Positions 13,926 through 22,486 of a stretch of 64,000 nucleotides of DNA are shown here, piece after piece. The translations under genes were made by a program, and so were the position numbers. This stretch comes from Streptococcus mitis (GTDB lineage Bacteria; Bacillota; Bacilli; Lactobacillales; Streptococcaceae). The stretch lies in contig NZ_WIJP01000007.1 of the NCBI RefSeq assembly GCF_009496155.1, forward strand, positions 68,943 to 132,942, in the 5' to 3' direction. The notes beneath the pieces are model-generated. The model did not search any database. It had not been told where the DNA came from and was given only the letters and a program-made list of their open reading frames with translations. How positions within the stretch are numbered: position 1 is the stretch's first letter; each line of letters opens with the position of its first letter.

Positions 13926-15812
13926 TTAGATTTTCACTTCGATCACAGCATCACCCTTAGCAACTGAACCTGTTGCGACTGGAGCTACTGAAGCGTAGTC
14001 AGCTGTATTTGTAACGATAACCATTGTTGTATCATCAAGTCCAGCTGCAGCGATTTTGTTTGAGTCAAATGTTCCAAGAACATCGCCTGCTTTCACCTTG
14101 TCACCTTGAGCAACTTTTTGTTCGAAACCTTCACCGTTCATTGTTACAGTGTCGATACCAACGTGGATCAAGACTTCAGCACCAGCAGTTGTTTTCAAAC
14201 CGAAGGCATGTCCTGTTGGAAAGGCAATTGAAACTTCAGCATCAGCTGGTGCATATACCACACCTTGGCTAGGTTTCACAGCGATACCTTGTCCCATAGC
14301 TCCACTTGAGAAGACTGGGTCATTGACATCAGCAAGAGCTACAACGTCACCGACGATAGGAGTTACAAGTGTTTCATTTTGAAGAGCTGCTGGAATGTTG
14401 CCAGTTGTTTCTTCTTGGACCAAACGTTCTGTCTCTACTTCAGTAGCAACTTCTTTTTCATCCTCATAACCAAACATGTAAGTAAGGGCAAAACCAAGGG
14501 CAAATGATACAGCTACCATAAGAAGGTATTGGGCAAGTTGTCCGTTACCGATGTAAAGCATTGTACCAGGGATGATGGTGATACCATTACCAGTACCAGC
14601 AAGGCCAAGGATAGAAGCCAATCCACCACCGATTGCACCAGCAATCAATGAAAGGAAGAATGGTTTACGGAAGCGCAAGTTCACCCCGAAGATAGCAGGC
14701 TCTGTAATACCTAGGAAGGCAGATAGAGCAGCTGGGAAAGCAAGTGTTTTTAGTTTTGGATTTTTAGTCTTAACACCAACCGCAACAGTCGCAGCACCTT
14801 GAGCTGTCATAGCAGCTGTGATGATAGCGTTGAATGGGTTAGCATGGTCAGCAGCAAGCAATTGCACTTCAAGCAAGTTGAAGATGTGGTGCACACCTGA
14901 CACGACGATCAATTGATGAACTCCACCAATCAAGAAACCACCAAGACCAAATGGCATGCTGAGGATCGCTTTTGTAGCGACGAGGATGTAGTTTTCAACA
15001 ACGTGGAAGACTGGTCCAATGACAAAGAGTCCAAGGATAGACATGACCAAAAGTGTCACGAATGGTGTTACCAAGAGGTCAATGACATCTGGAACAACCT
15101 TGCGGACAGCTTTTTCAAATTTAGCTCCGACAACCCCGATGATGAAGGCTGGAAGAACTGAACCTTGCAAACCAACAACAGGGATAAAACCAAAGAAGTT
15201 CATAGCTGTTACTTCACCACCTGAAGCGACTGCCCAAGCGTTTGGAAGTGAGCCAGAAACAAGCATCATACCAAGAACGATACCAACTGCAGGATTTCCA
15301 CCGAATACACGGAAGGTTGACCACACAACCAAACCTGGCAAGATGATGAAGGCTGTATCTGTCAAGATTTGTGTGTAAGTTGCAAAGTCACCTGGAAGTG
15401 GCATTTCAAGAGCGTTAAAAAGACCACGCACACCCATGAAGAGACCTGTCGCTACGATAACTGGGATGATTGGAACAAAAACGTCACCGAAAGTACGGAT
15501 AGCACGTTGGAACCAATTCCCTTGTTTAGCAGCTTCTGCTTTCATGTCATCTTTAGATGATGTTGGCAAGCCAAGTGCAACAACTTCATCGTACATTTTG
15601 TTTACTGTACCAGTACCAAAGATAATTTGGTATTGACCTGAGTTAAAGAAAGCACCTTGAACTTTTTCCAAGTTCTCAATCACTTCTTTATTGATTTTTC
15701 CTTCATCTTTAACCATGACACGAAGACGAGTCGCACAGTGGGCAACACTGTTGACATTTTCACGTCCGCCCAAGGCATCGATGACTTTTTTTGCAATTTC
15801 CTGATTGTTCAT
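13926..15812 (-). CDS. scrA: Sucrose-specific PTS enzyme IIBCA
   Basis: About 628 residues. It imports sucrose and phosphorylates it to sucrose-6-phosphate using HPr-P. EIIB is at the N-terminus with the phosphocysteine in NSVAHCATRLRV (about C25). EIIC is the central membrane part (about 105-450), and EIIA is C-terminal with the active His in VLIHVGIDTV. The order B-C-A is typical of streptococcal ScrA. I chose ATG 15810-15812 with AAGGAG 10 nt upstream; a TTG two codons earlier is possible. It is divergent from scrB, with operator-like palindromes in the gap. Confidence 0.95.
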   Translation of the reverse strand: MNNQEIAKKVIDALGGRENVNSVAHCATRLRVMVKDEGKINKEVIENLEKVQGAFFNSGQYQIIFGTGTVNKMYDEVVALGLPTSSKDDMKAEAAKQGNWFQRAIRTFGDVFVPIIPVIVATGLFMGVRGLFNALEMPLPGDFATYTQILTDTAFIILPGLVVWSTFRVFGGNPAVGIVLGMMLVSGSLPNAWAVASGGEVTAMNFFGFIPVVGLQGSVLPAFIIGVVGAKFEKAVRKVVPDVIDLLVTPFVTLLVMSILGLFVIGPVFHVVENYILVATKAILSMPFGLGGFLIGGVHQLIVVSGVHHIFNLLEVQLLAADHANPFNAIITAAMTAQGAATVAVGVKTKNPKLKTLAFPAALSAFLGITEPAIFGVNLRFRKPFFLSLIAGAIGGGLASILGLAGTGNGITIIPGTMLYIGNGQLAQYLLMVAVSFALGFALTYMFGYEDEKEVATEVETERLVQEETTGNIPAALQNETLVTPIVGDVVALADVNDPVFSSGAMGQGIAVKPSQGVVYAPADAEVSIAFPTGHAFGLKTTAGAEVLIHVGIDTVTMNGEGFEQKVAQGDKVKAGDVLGTFDSNKIAAAGLDDTTMVIVTNTADYASVAPVATGSVAKGDAVIEVKI

Positions 15813-15849
15813 TTGCAAAAATCTCCTTATATAAAATTTTGTTCTTTTC

Positions 15850-15918
15850 TGAAAGCGATTTTATTCGCCCTACGACTTTTATTTTATCATGTTTTAGAAA
15901 TATGTCAAGCGTTTTGCA
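15850..15918 (-). promoter_or_regulatory. scrA promoter with cre-like and operator-like sites
   Basis: The minus strand has TTGACA (15903-15908), a 16-bp spacer and TAAAAT (15881-15886). A semi-palindrome TGTCAAGCGTTTTGCA (15903-15918) covers the -35, and a near-cre site TGAAAGCGATTTTA (15850-15863, one mismatch to TGWAANCGNTNWCA) lies downstream of the start. Repression by ScrR and CcpA is expected for such sites (inference). Confidence 0.65.
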
Positions 15919-16130
15919 GAAAAAATATTCTATCTACTTAGTGGGTACTCTTTAGATTGATTGTTTTTGATTGTTTTATCAGATATTCCTTGAAAAAATA
16001 AGTTTGAAATCTTGGGTGAAAAGGATTTTGCTTCATTTTCTTTCAATTTTTTGTAGATAGATGATTGATTTTCTGCTTTTAATTTGTGATAAACGTTTGA
16101 CAGTTTTTTCTCTTTTTTAACATAAAAGAC

Positions 16131-16159
16131 TTGCTTTTTTAACCGAAAACGGTTACTAT
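16131..16159 (+). promoter_or_regulatory. scrB promoter with a LacI-type operator in the spacer
   Basis: TTGCTT (16131-16136), a 17-bp spacer and TACTAT (16154-16159). The palindrome AACCGAAAACGGTT (16141-16154) fills the spacer almost exactly, which is ideal for steric repression. ScrR, encoded two genes on, is the likely ligand. A second possible -35, TTGACA, lies at 16098-16103. Confidence 0.7.
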
Positions 16160-16192
16160 TAAAAGTGATAAGATTTTTGGAGGAATGAATGA

Positions 16193-17647
16193 ATGGAATG
16201 GACAACTGAGCGTCGTTACAGACTTTATCAAGATTGGACGCAAGAAGAAATTCAACATATAAAAGAAAATATGGCACAATCTCCATGGCACACTCATTAC
16301 CACATTGAGCCAAAAATAGGACTTCTCAACGATCCAAATGGCTTTTCTTACTTTGATGGGAAGTGGATTGTTTTTTATCAGAACTTTCCGTTTGGTGCAG
16401 CCCACGGTTTAAAATCTTGGGTGCAATTGGAAAGCGAGGACTTGGTTCACTTCACAGAAACTGGGGTCAAAGTTTTGCCTGATACTCCATTAGATAGTCA
16501 CGGTGCCTACTCTGGTTCTGCCATGCAATTTGGCGATCAGCTATTCCTATTTTATACAGGAAATGTTCGCGATGAAAACTGGATCCGTCACCCATACCAA
16601 ATCGGTGCTTTGATGGACAAAGAAGGCAAGATTACCAAGATTGACAAGATCTTGATTGATCAGCCTACAGACTCTACCGACCACTTCCGCGATCCGCAAA
16701 TTTTTAACTTCAAGGGGCAATATTATGCTATCGTCGGTGGACAGGACTTGGAGAAAAAAGGCTTCGTCCGTCTCTACAAGGCTGTGGACAACGACTACAC
16801 AAACTGGCAAGCTGTTGGCGACCTTGACTTTGCTAACGACCGCACTGCCTATATGATGGAATGTCCAAATCTGGTCTTTGTAGGAGAGCAACCTGTCCTT
16901 CTCTACTGCCCACAAGGATTGGATAAAGATGTTCTAGACTACGATAATATCTATCCAAATATGTATAAGATTGGAGCTTCCTTTGACCCTGAAAATGCCA
17001 AAATGGTTGATGTGTCTCAACTTCAAAATATGGATTATGGTTTCGAAGCCTATGCTACCCAAGCCTTCAACGCTCCTGACGGACGTGCTCTAGCTGTTAG
17101 CTGGCTTGGATTACCTGATGTTTCATATCCATCTGACCGTTTTGACCACCAAGGAACCTTCTCTTTGGTCAAAGAACTCACTATCAAAGACGGCAAACTC
17201 TACCAATACCCAGTCGCAGCTATCAAGGACCTTCGTGCCTCTGAAGAAGCCTTCTCAAACCGTGTTCAAACCAAGAACACATACGAACTTGAACTCAACT
17301 TGGAAGCCAATAGCAAAAGCGAGATTGTCCTACTTGCGGATAAAGAAGGTAAGGGACTTTCAATCAACTTTGACCTTGTAAATGGTCAAGTGACAGTAGA
17401 TCGTAGCCAAGCTGGTGAACAGTATGCTCAAGAATTTGGAACAACTCGTTCTTGTCCTATCGATAATCAGGCTACTACTGCTACGATTTTCATCGATAAC
17501 TCTGTCTTTGAAATTTTCATCAATAAAGGAGAAAAAGTATTTTCTGGTCGTGTCTTCCCACATGCAGACCAAAATGGTATCCTGATTAAATCTGGAAACC
17601 CAACTGGAACTTACTATGAATTAGATTATGGTCGCAAAACTAACTGA
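16193..17647 (+). CDS. scrB: Sucrose-6-phosphate hydrolase (GH32)
   Basis: 484 residues. It cleaves sucrose-6-phosphate to glucose-6-phosphate and fructose. GH32 catalytic residues are visible: nucleophile D47 in LLNDPNG, transition-state Asp D167 in FRDPQIF and acid/base E223 in MECPNL. The N-terminal five-bladed propeller is followed by a C-terminal beta-sandwich (about 350-484). Of three nearby in-frame or near ATGs, 16193 has the best spacing (9 nt) to GGAGG. scrR follows with a 20-nt overlap. Confidence 0.96.
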   Translation: MEWTTERRYRLYQDWTQEEIQHIKENMAQSPWHTHYHIEPKIGLLNDPNGFSYFDGKWIVFYQNFPFGAAHGLKSWVQLESEDLVHFTETGVKVLPDTPLDSHGAYSGSAMQFGDQLFLFYTGNVRDENWIRHPYQIGALMDKEGKITKIDKILIDQPTDSTDHFRDPQIFNFKGQYYAIVGGQDLEKKGFVRLYKAVDNDYTNWQAVGDLDFANDRTAYMMECPNLVFVGEQPVLLYCPQGLDKDVLDYDNIYPNMYKIGASFDPENAKMVDVSQLQNMDYGFEAYATQAFNAPDGRALAVSWLGLPDVSYPSDRFDHQGTFSLVKELTIKDGKLYQYPVAAIKDLRASEEAFSNRVQTKNTYELELNLEANSKSEIVLLADKEGKGLSINFDLVNGQVTVDRSQAGEQYAQEFGTTRSCPIDNQATTATIFIDNSVFEIFINKGEKVFSGRVFPHADQNGILIKSGNPTGTYYELDYGRKTN

Positions 17648-18593
17648 TGTCGCCAAACTTGCAGGCGTCAGCCCTACTACCGTCTCTCGGGTTATCAATA
17701 AAAAAGGCTATCTCTCTGAGAAAACCATCCAAAAGGTAAATGAAGCCATGCGAGAATTGGGCTATAAACCCAACAACCTAGCTCGTAGCTTGCAAGGAAA
17801 ATCAGCCAAATTAATCGGTTTGATTTTCCCCAATATTTCCAACGTTTTCTATGCAGAATTGATTGACAAGCTAGAACACCAACTCTTCAAAAATGGTTAC
17901 AAGACCATCATCTGCAACAGCGAGCACGATTCTGAGAAGGAGCGAGAATACATCGAAATGTTGGAAGCCAATCAGGTGGACGGCATCATTTCTGGTAGTC
18001 ACAACTTGGGAATCGAAGACTACAATCGCGTGACAGCGCCGATTATTTCCTTTGACCGAAACCTGTCTCCAGATATTCCCGTCGTCTCCTCTGACAACTA
18101 TGCTGGTGGAGTTCTTGCTGCCCAAACCTTGGCTAAGACAGGCGCCCAGTCTATCATCATGATTACAGGGAATGACAATTCCAATTCACCAACTGGACTG
18201 CGCCACGCTGGTTTTGCTTCTGTACTCCCCAAAGCTCCTATTATCAATGTTTCCAGTGACTTTTCTCCCGTCAGAAAAGAAATGGAAATCAAAAATATCT
18301 TGACCCGTCAAAAACCAGATGCCATCTTTGCTTCAGATGATTTGACAGCTATTCTGGTCATTAAAATTGCTCAAGAACTGGGCATTTCTGTCCCTGAAGA
18401 ACTCAAGGTCATCGGATATGATGGAACCTACTTTATCGAGAATTACTACCCTCAACTGGCTACTATTAAGCAACCTTTGGAAGAGATTGCCTGCCTCACT
18501 GTTGACCTCCTCTTGCAGAAGATCGAAGGCAAGGAAGTCACCACAACTGGTTACTTTTTACCAGTTACTCTATTACCTGGAAAAAGTATTTAA
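17628..18593 (+). CDS. scrR: LacI-family sucrose operon repressor
   Basis: 321 residues. The N-terminal HTH is TDVAKLAGVSPTTVSRVINK (about 6-25), followed by the hinge helix NNLARSLQGKSAKLIGLIFP and a periplasmic-binding-protein-like sensor domain. It is predicted to bind AACCG/CGGTT-type operators upstream of scrB and scrA and to release them when sucrose is available. The start overlaps the scrB end by 20 nt in another frame, so translation is probably coupled. It ends at a perfect bidirectional terminator. Confidence 0.93.
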   Translation: MVAKLTDVAKLAGVSPTTVSRVINKKGYLSEKTIQKVNEAMRELGYKPNNLARSLQGKSAKLIGLIFPNISNVFYAELIDKLEHQLFKNGYKTIICNSEHDSEKEREYIEMLEANQVDGIISGSHNLGIEDYNRVTAPIISFDRNLSPDIPVVSSDNYAGGVLAAQTLAKTGAQSIIMITGNDNSNSPTGLRHAGFASVLPKAPIINVSSDFSPVRKEMEIKNILTRQKPDAIFASDDLTAILVIKIAQELGISVPEELKVIGYDGTYFIENYYPQLATIKQPLEEIACLTVDLLLQKIEGKEVTTTGYFLPVTLLPGKSI

Positions 18594-18600
18594 ACACAAG

Positions 18601-18630
18601 AAAACTCAGACCGATCGGTCTGAGTTTTTT
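18601..18630. terminator. Bidirectional terminator between scrR and mvaA
   Basis: A perfect 28-bp palindrome (18601-18628) built on AAAACTCAGACC with a self-complementary CGATCG centre. A-runs to the left and T-runs to the right serve both converging genes; the last bases of mvaA touch it. Confidence 0.9.
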
Positions 18631-19903
18631 ATGATCTTAAGTTTTCTAGATAGCGCTGGGCTGTCTCTAAGTTAAAGGTTTTATCTGCGATGAGGCGATC
18701 GACTAGAGGAGCTACCTCGGATTCACTGGCTCCTGCTAGGAGAGCTAAGGATTTAGCCTGCAATTTCATATGGCCTTGCTGAATCCCTGTACTGACCAAG
18801 GCTTTGAGGGCCGCAAAGTTTTGGGCAAGTCCGATAGACACGATAAGCTGGGCTAATTCTTTGGCAGAAGGATTTCCCAGTAATTCATGACTGAGGGCTA
18901 CACGAGGGTTGAGACCGATAGAGCCACCCTTGGTCGCCACAGGCATGGGCAGGGTCATCTCACCGACCAATTCTTCTCTTTCAAAGTCCAGTGTCCAGCG
19001 ACTAAGACCTTGGTAATGTCCATCTCGACTGGCAAAGGCATGGGTCCCAGCTTCAATGGCACGCCAGTCATTACCAGTGGCAATCAAAATGGCATCAATG
19101 CCGTTAAAAATCCCTTTATTGTGGGTAGCTGCTCGATAAGGATCAGCCTGCGCAAACTGGCTAGCCAAAGTAATTTTCTCTGCAATTCCTCGTCCTTGAT
19201 CCTTTTGGCGACTCAAATAGCGAAAGGCGATGCGACAGCTGGCTGTCACTAGAGAATCGGTCGCGTAGTTGGACAGGATTCCCATGAGACTCTGTCCCTG
19301 ACTGAGTTCTTCTAAGACTGGTTTCAAGGCTTCCAGCATGGTGTTGAGCATATTGGCTCCCATGGCTTCCTGGGTATCGACATGGAGATAAACAACGAGA
19401 AAGTCAGTTTCGCCTTTTATCTGCTCTACATGCAAATCACGCGCCCCACCTCCACGTTTGACGATAGAAGGATAGGCCTGATTGGCAAGTTCCAAGAGCT
19501 CAGCTTTCTTGCTAACAATCTTCTCTTGAGCTTGTTCAGGTTCAGCAACTTGATAAAGGGCTACCTGCCCAATCATCTGGCGCTGATGAACCTGAGCAGT
19601 AAAGCCACCTGCTCGCTTGATGATTTTACTTGCATAGCTGGCCGCAGCAACCACGGACGGTTCTTCTGTCACATAGGGAACTGTGTATTCCTGACCGTTA
19701 ACGAGAACCTCTGGGACCAGCGAATAAGGCAGAGAAAAAGTTCCCACTACATTCTCACTCAGCTGGTCTGCCACAGTCACACTCATCTGTTCATCCTGCT
19801 CCAAACTCGCTTGTCTCTCAGGACTAAGGAGCGCCTGAGTTTTTAATAGCTCAAGGCGCTCATGGTATGATTTTTTAGAAAATCCATTCCAACTTATCTT
19901 CAT
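18629..19903 (-). CDS. mvaA: Class II hydroxymethylglutaryl-CoA reductase
   Basis: 424 residues. It reduces HMG-CoA to mevalonate for isoprenoid (undecaprenyl) synthesis, the only route in streptococci. Class II motifs include ENVVGTFSLP (substrate loop), TEEPSVVAAAS (catalytic Glu), HNKGIFNGIDA (catalytic Lys) and the C-terminal QGHMKLQ (catalytic His). It overlaps the mvaS stop by 1 nt (TAATG), so the pair is one operon with coupled translation. Length is normal. Confidence 0.95.
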   Translation of the reverse strand: MKISWNGFSKKSYHERLELLKTQALLSPERQASLEQDEQMSVTVADQLSENVVGTFSLPYSLVPEVLVNGQEYTVPYVTEEPSVVAAASYASKIIKRAGGFTAQVHQRQMIGQVALYQVAEPEQAQEKIVSKKAELLELANQAYPSIVKRGGGARDLHVEQIKGETDFLVVYLHVDTQEAMGANMLNTMLEALKPVLEELSQGQSLMGILSNYATDSLVTASCRIAFRYLSRQKDQGRGIAEKITLASQFAQADPYRAATHNKGIFNGIDAILIATGNDWRAIEAGTHAFASRDGHYQGLSRWTLDFEREELVGEMTLPMPVATKGGSIGLNPRVALSHELLGNPSAKELAQLIVSIGLAQNFAALKALVSTGIQQGHMKLQAKSLALLAGASESEVAPLVDRLIADKTFNLETAQRYLENLRS

Positions 19904-21075
19904 TATTTTTCAACCTTGCTATAACGGCGTTGGTGGTCAACAATTTCAACCAAGGCAAAATCTTGATTTTCATAGCCAGCAAACTGGGTAGAGTTTGTTT
20001 CATCCAAGTCTACTTCCTCAAAGAAGACCTTTTCGTATTCTGCGACAGACAGGGCAGTTCGTTGATTGAGCTTGTTCAAACGGTCCTTATCCAGATAAGC
20101 TTCATATCCTTCAACCAATTCACCACTGAAGAACTCAGCCACGGCACCACTTCCGTAACTATAAAGGGCAATTTTATCCCCAGCCTTCAAACTATCTGTA
20201 TTTTCCAAGAGAGACAAGAGTCCAAGGAAGAGGGAACCTGTATAGATATTCCCTACCTTTTGACTGTAGAGAATAGACTGGTCAAAATGCTTTTGCAAGA
20301 GGTCTTTTTTCTCTTGAGGCAAGTTCTTATCCATGATTTTTTTCAAGCCTTTTAAGGCTAATTTAGGATAAGGCAAGTGGAAGCAAACAGCCGCAAAATC
20401 ATCCAAAGTAAGCTGGTAACGTTTTTGGTATTCAAGCCAAGTCGTTTTCAAGCTATCCAAGTATTGTTGGGTAGAATAGACACCATTTACATACGGAGTT
20501 GTCGAGTAATTTGGTCGCCAGAAATCCATGATATCACGAGTCTGAGCCACATTGTCATTATTAAAGGCCATAATGCGTGGATTTTGTGTAATCAACATAG
20601 CCACACTTCCAGCACCCTGAGTGGGTTCTCCTGGAGTTTCAATACCATATTTGGCAATATCACTGGCAATGACCAAGACCTTAGACTCTGGAGAATTTTC
20701 CACATGCAATTTGGCATAATGAAGGGCAGCAGTCGCCCCATAGCAGGCTTCTTTAATCTCGAAACTACGAGCAAAAGGCTGGATGCCCAGCAAACCATGC
20801 ACAAAGACGGCCGCAGCTTTACTCTGGTCAATTCCTGACTCGGTCGCCACAATGACCATGTCAATTTCTGCTCTTTCTTGCTCAGTTAAAATAGAGTCAC
20901 TTGCACTCGCCGCCAAGGTCACGATATCCTCAGTTAGGGGCGCAATACTCAATTCCTTGAGTAAGAGTCCTTTGCTTAATTTTTCAGGATCAATTCCCCT
21001 CGCTTCTGCTAAGTCTTGTAATTTCAAGACATATTGACTGGTCGCAAAACCAATCTTATCAATACCGATTGTCAT
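19903..21075 (-). CDS. mvaS: Hydroxymethylglutaryl-CoA synthase
   Basis: 390 residues from ATG 21073-21075, which follows AGAGG; an in-frame ATG eight codons upstream lacks such a site. It condenses acetyl-CoA with acetoacetyl-CoA to HMG-CoA. Catalytic residues match the E. faecalis enzyme: E79 (VATESGID), C111 (KEACYGATAAL) and a His near 233 (CFHLPYPK). First gene of the mvaS-mvaA operon. Confidence 0.95.
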   Translation of the reverse strand: MTIGIDKIGFATSQYVLKLQDLAEARGIDPEKLSKGLLLKELSIAPLTEDIVTLAASASDSILTEQERAEIDMVIVATESGIDQSKAAAVFVHGLLGIQPFARSFEIKEACYGATAALHYAKLHVENSPESKVLVIASDIAKYGIETPGEPTQGAGSVAMLITQNPRIMAFNNDNVAQTRDIMDFWRPNYSTTPYVNGVYSTQQYLDSLKTTWLEYQKRYQLTLDDFAAVCFHLPYPKLALKGLKKIMDKNLPQEKKDLLQKHFDQSILYSQKVGNIYTGSLFLGLLSLLENTDSLKAGDKIALYSYGSGAVAEFFSGELVEGYEAYLDKDRLNKLNQRTALSVAEYEKVFFEEVDLDETNSTQFAGYENQDFALVEIVDHQRRYSKVEK

Positions 21076-21148
21076 ATTTACCTCTGTTTTATCATTCATT
21101 GTAAAAAATCGTTCTATACTATTTTATCACAAATGGCAGTAAAAGAGA

Positions 21149-21178
21149 GAAAAAAGACTTGATTCACCAAATCAAGTC
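21149..21178 (-). terminator. Terminator after the ThrE-type gene pair
   Basis: GACTTGATT and AATCAAGTC form a 9-bp stem (21156-21178), followed on the minus strand by TTTTTTCTCTC. Confidence 0.85.
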
Positions 21179-21188
21179 GCTTATTATT

Positions 21189-21638
21189 CTAACCATTATG
21201 CTGTTTTCGTAAATAGGAATAAAGTCTGAGAATCACTGTTCCACTAGCCATTCCAATGGAAATCACCAAAGCCAACATAACAACCAAGGTTGCACTAGCA
21301 ATGGCATGACTATAATCCCCTGTCACAAAAAAGGCAGTTGTCCGATAGGAGAGATAACCCGGAACCAGAGGTGCCAAGATGGCTAAGATAAAGACCACAG
21401 CAGGTGTCTTATAAAGAATACTTAAAATCTGGCTGACACAAGAACCGATAATGGCTGCAATAAAAGTAGCCACAATAACATTGGTCGGTTCCTTGAGCAA
21501 GAGATAAATCAGCCAGACAGCCATGCCCAAAATCCCTCCAGGTAAGAGCATAGAACGTTGAACATTGAGTACGATTAAAAAAGTGATAATGGCAAGAAGA
21601 CTTGCTACTGCTTGTAATAAAAAGGTTGTTAGTGTCAT
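21189..21638 (-). CDS. Threonine/serine exporter, small membrane subunit (ThrE_2/DUF3815, YjjB-like)
   Basis: 149 residues with about five membrane segments and the block ILAPLVPGYLSYRT typical of the C-terminal half of ThrE. In actinobacterial ThrE both halves are one chain; here they are two adjacent genes, separated by 1 nt and co-translated. Export of threonine or serine is known for the fused family; a substrate here is inferred. Confidence 0.85.
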   Translation of the reverse strand: MTLTTFLLQAVASLLAIITFLIVLNVQRSMLLPGGILGMAVWLIYLLLKEPTNVIVATFIAAIIGSCVSQILSILYKTPAVVFILAILAPLVPGYLSYRTTAFFVTGDYSHAIASATLVVMLALVISIGMASGTVILRLYSYLRKQHNG

Positions 21639-21639
21639 A

Positions 21640-22398
21640 TCAATTCATCAATACCAAGGCGACAGAAGTTCCCGCCCCTAAAGCAAGGGTAATGAGTAGA
21701 GATTCAAACATCTTACTCATACCAGAGTTTATGTGGTTGGTCATAATATCACGAACCGCATTGGTCAAGGCAATTCCTGGTACAAAAGGCATGACCGCAC
21801 CAGCTATAATCAAATCTGCAGTTGAAGGGAAACCTGTGTAGCGAGCCCAAAACTGGGCTATCATTCCAAAGACAAAGGCTCCAGCAAAGGCTGTCACAAA
21901 GGGAATTCGGATAAATTTTTCCACATAGAGGGAAAAGGCAAAACCAAATAAGGTCGCTACTCCTGCCCCGAGTGCGTCGTAGATGTTTCCACTAAACATA
22001 ACTGAAAAGAAAGGGGCACTAAAGGTCGCAGCCAAAGTTACCTGCAACTTAGTATAGGGAAGGGGTTGAGCTTGCAAAGTCGTCAATTGCTTGAAGGCTG
22101 TCTCTAAATCAAGCTTTCCACCTACTAACTGACGAGAAATCTGGTTCACATCGCAGACTTTTTCGATGTTATAAGAAGAAGAGGTCACGCGCTTCATACG
22201 CGAAATATTGGTATTTTCAATGGAGAAAAAGATAGCGGCAGGCATGGCAAGGACATTGCAATCCATTATCCCCTGCGAATGCGCAATCCGAATCATGGTA
22301 TCTTCTACACGATGAATCTCTGAACCACTTTTGAGTAGAATGGTTCCTGCTAACATAATCACATCGATGACAGCATTTAATTCTTTTGATTCTTCCAT
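21640..22398 (-). CDS. Threonine/serine exporter, large subunit (ThrE/DUF1212, YjjP-like)
   Basis: 252 residues. The soluble N-terminal part holds the DUF1212 signature (LLKSGSEIHRVEDTMIRIAH), followed by about five membrane segments from residue 120 onwards with VMPFVPGIALTNAVRD. It forms a two-gene operon with the small subunit. ATG 22396-22398 follows AAGGAGGCAAGC on the minus strand. Confidence 0.87.
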   Translation of the reverse strand: MEESKELNAVIDVIMLAGTILLKSGSEIHRVEDTMIRIAHSQGIMDCNVLAMPAAIFFSIENTNISRMKRVTSSSYNIEKVCDVNQISRQLVGGKLDLETAFKQLTTLQAQPLPYTKLQVTLAATFSAPFFSVMFSGNIYDALGAGVATLFGFAFSLYVEKFIRIPFVTAFAGAFVFGMIAQFWARYTGFPSTADLIIAGAVMPFVPGIALTNAVRDIMTNHINSGMSKMFESLLITLALGAGTSVALVLMN

Positions 22399-22446
22399 GC
22401 TTGCCTCCTTTTATCAACTCCCTCTATTCTATCACAAATCCGGACT

Positions 22447-22483
22447 CAAAAAAAATCTTTGCCATGAAATCATGACAAAGATT
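22447..22483 (-). terminator. Terminator at the end of the stkP operon
   Basis: AATCTTTG pairs with CAAAGATT with an inner CATGA/TCATG stem (22454-22483), and a run of eight T follows on the minus strand. Confidence 0.88.
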
Positions 22484-22486
22484 CGT

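Noticed and set aside
14913..15560. Plus-strand frames across scrA
   Set aside because: They are antisense to conserved PTS membrane sequence and give low-complexity translations.
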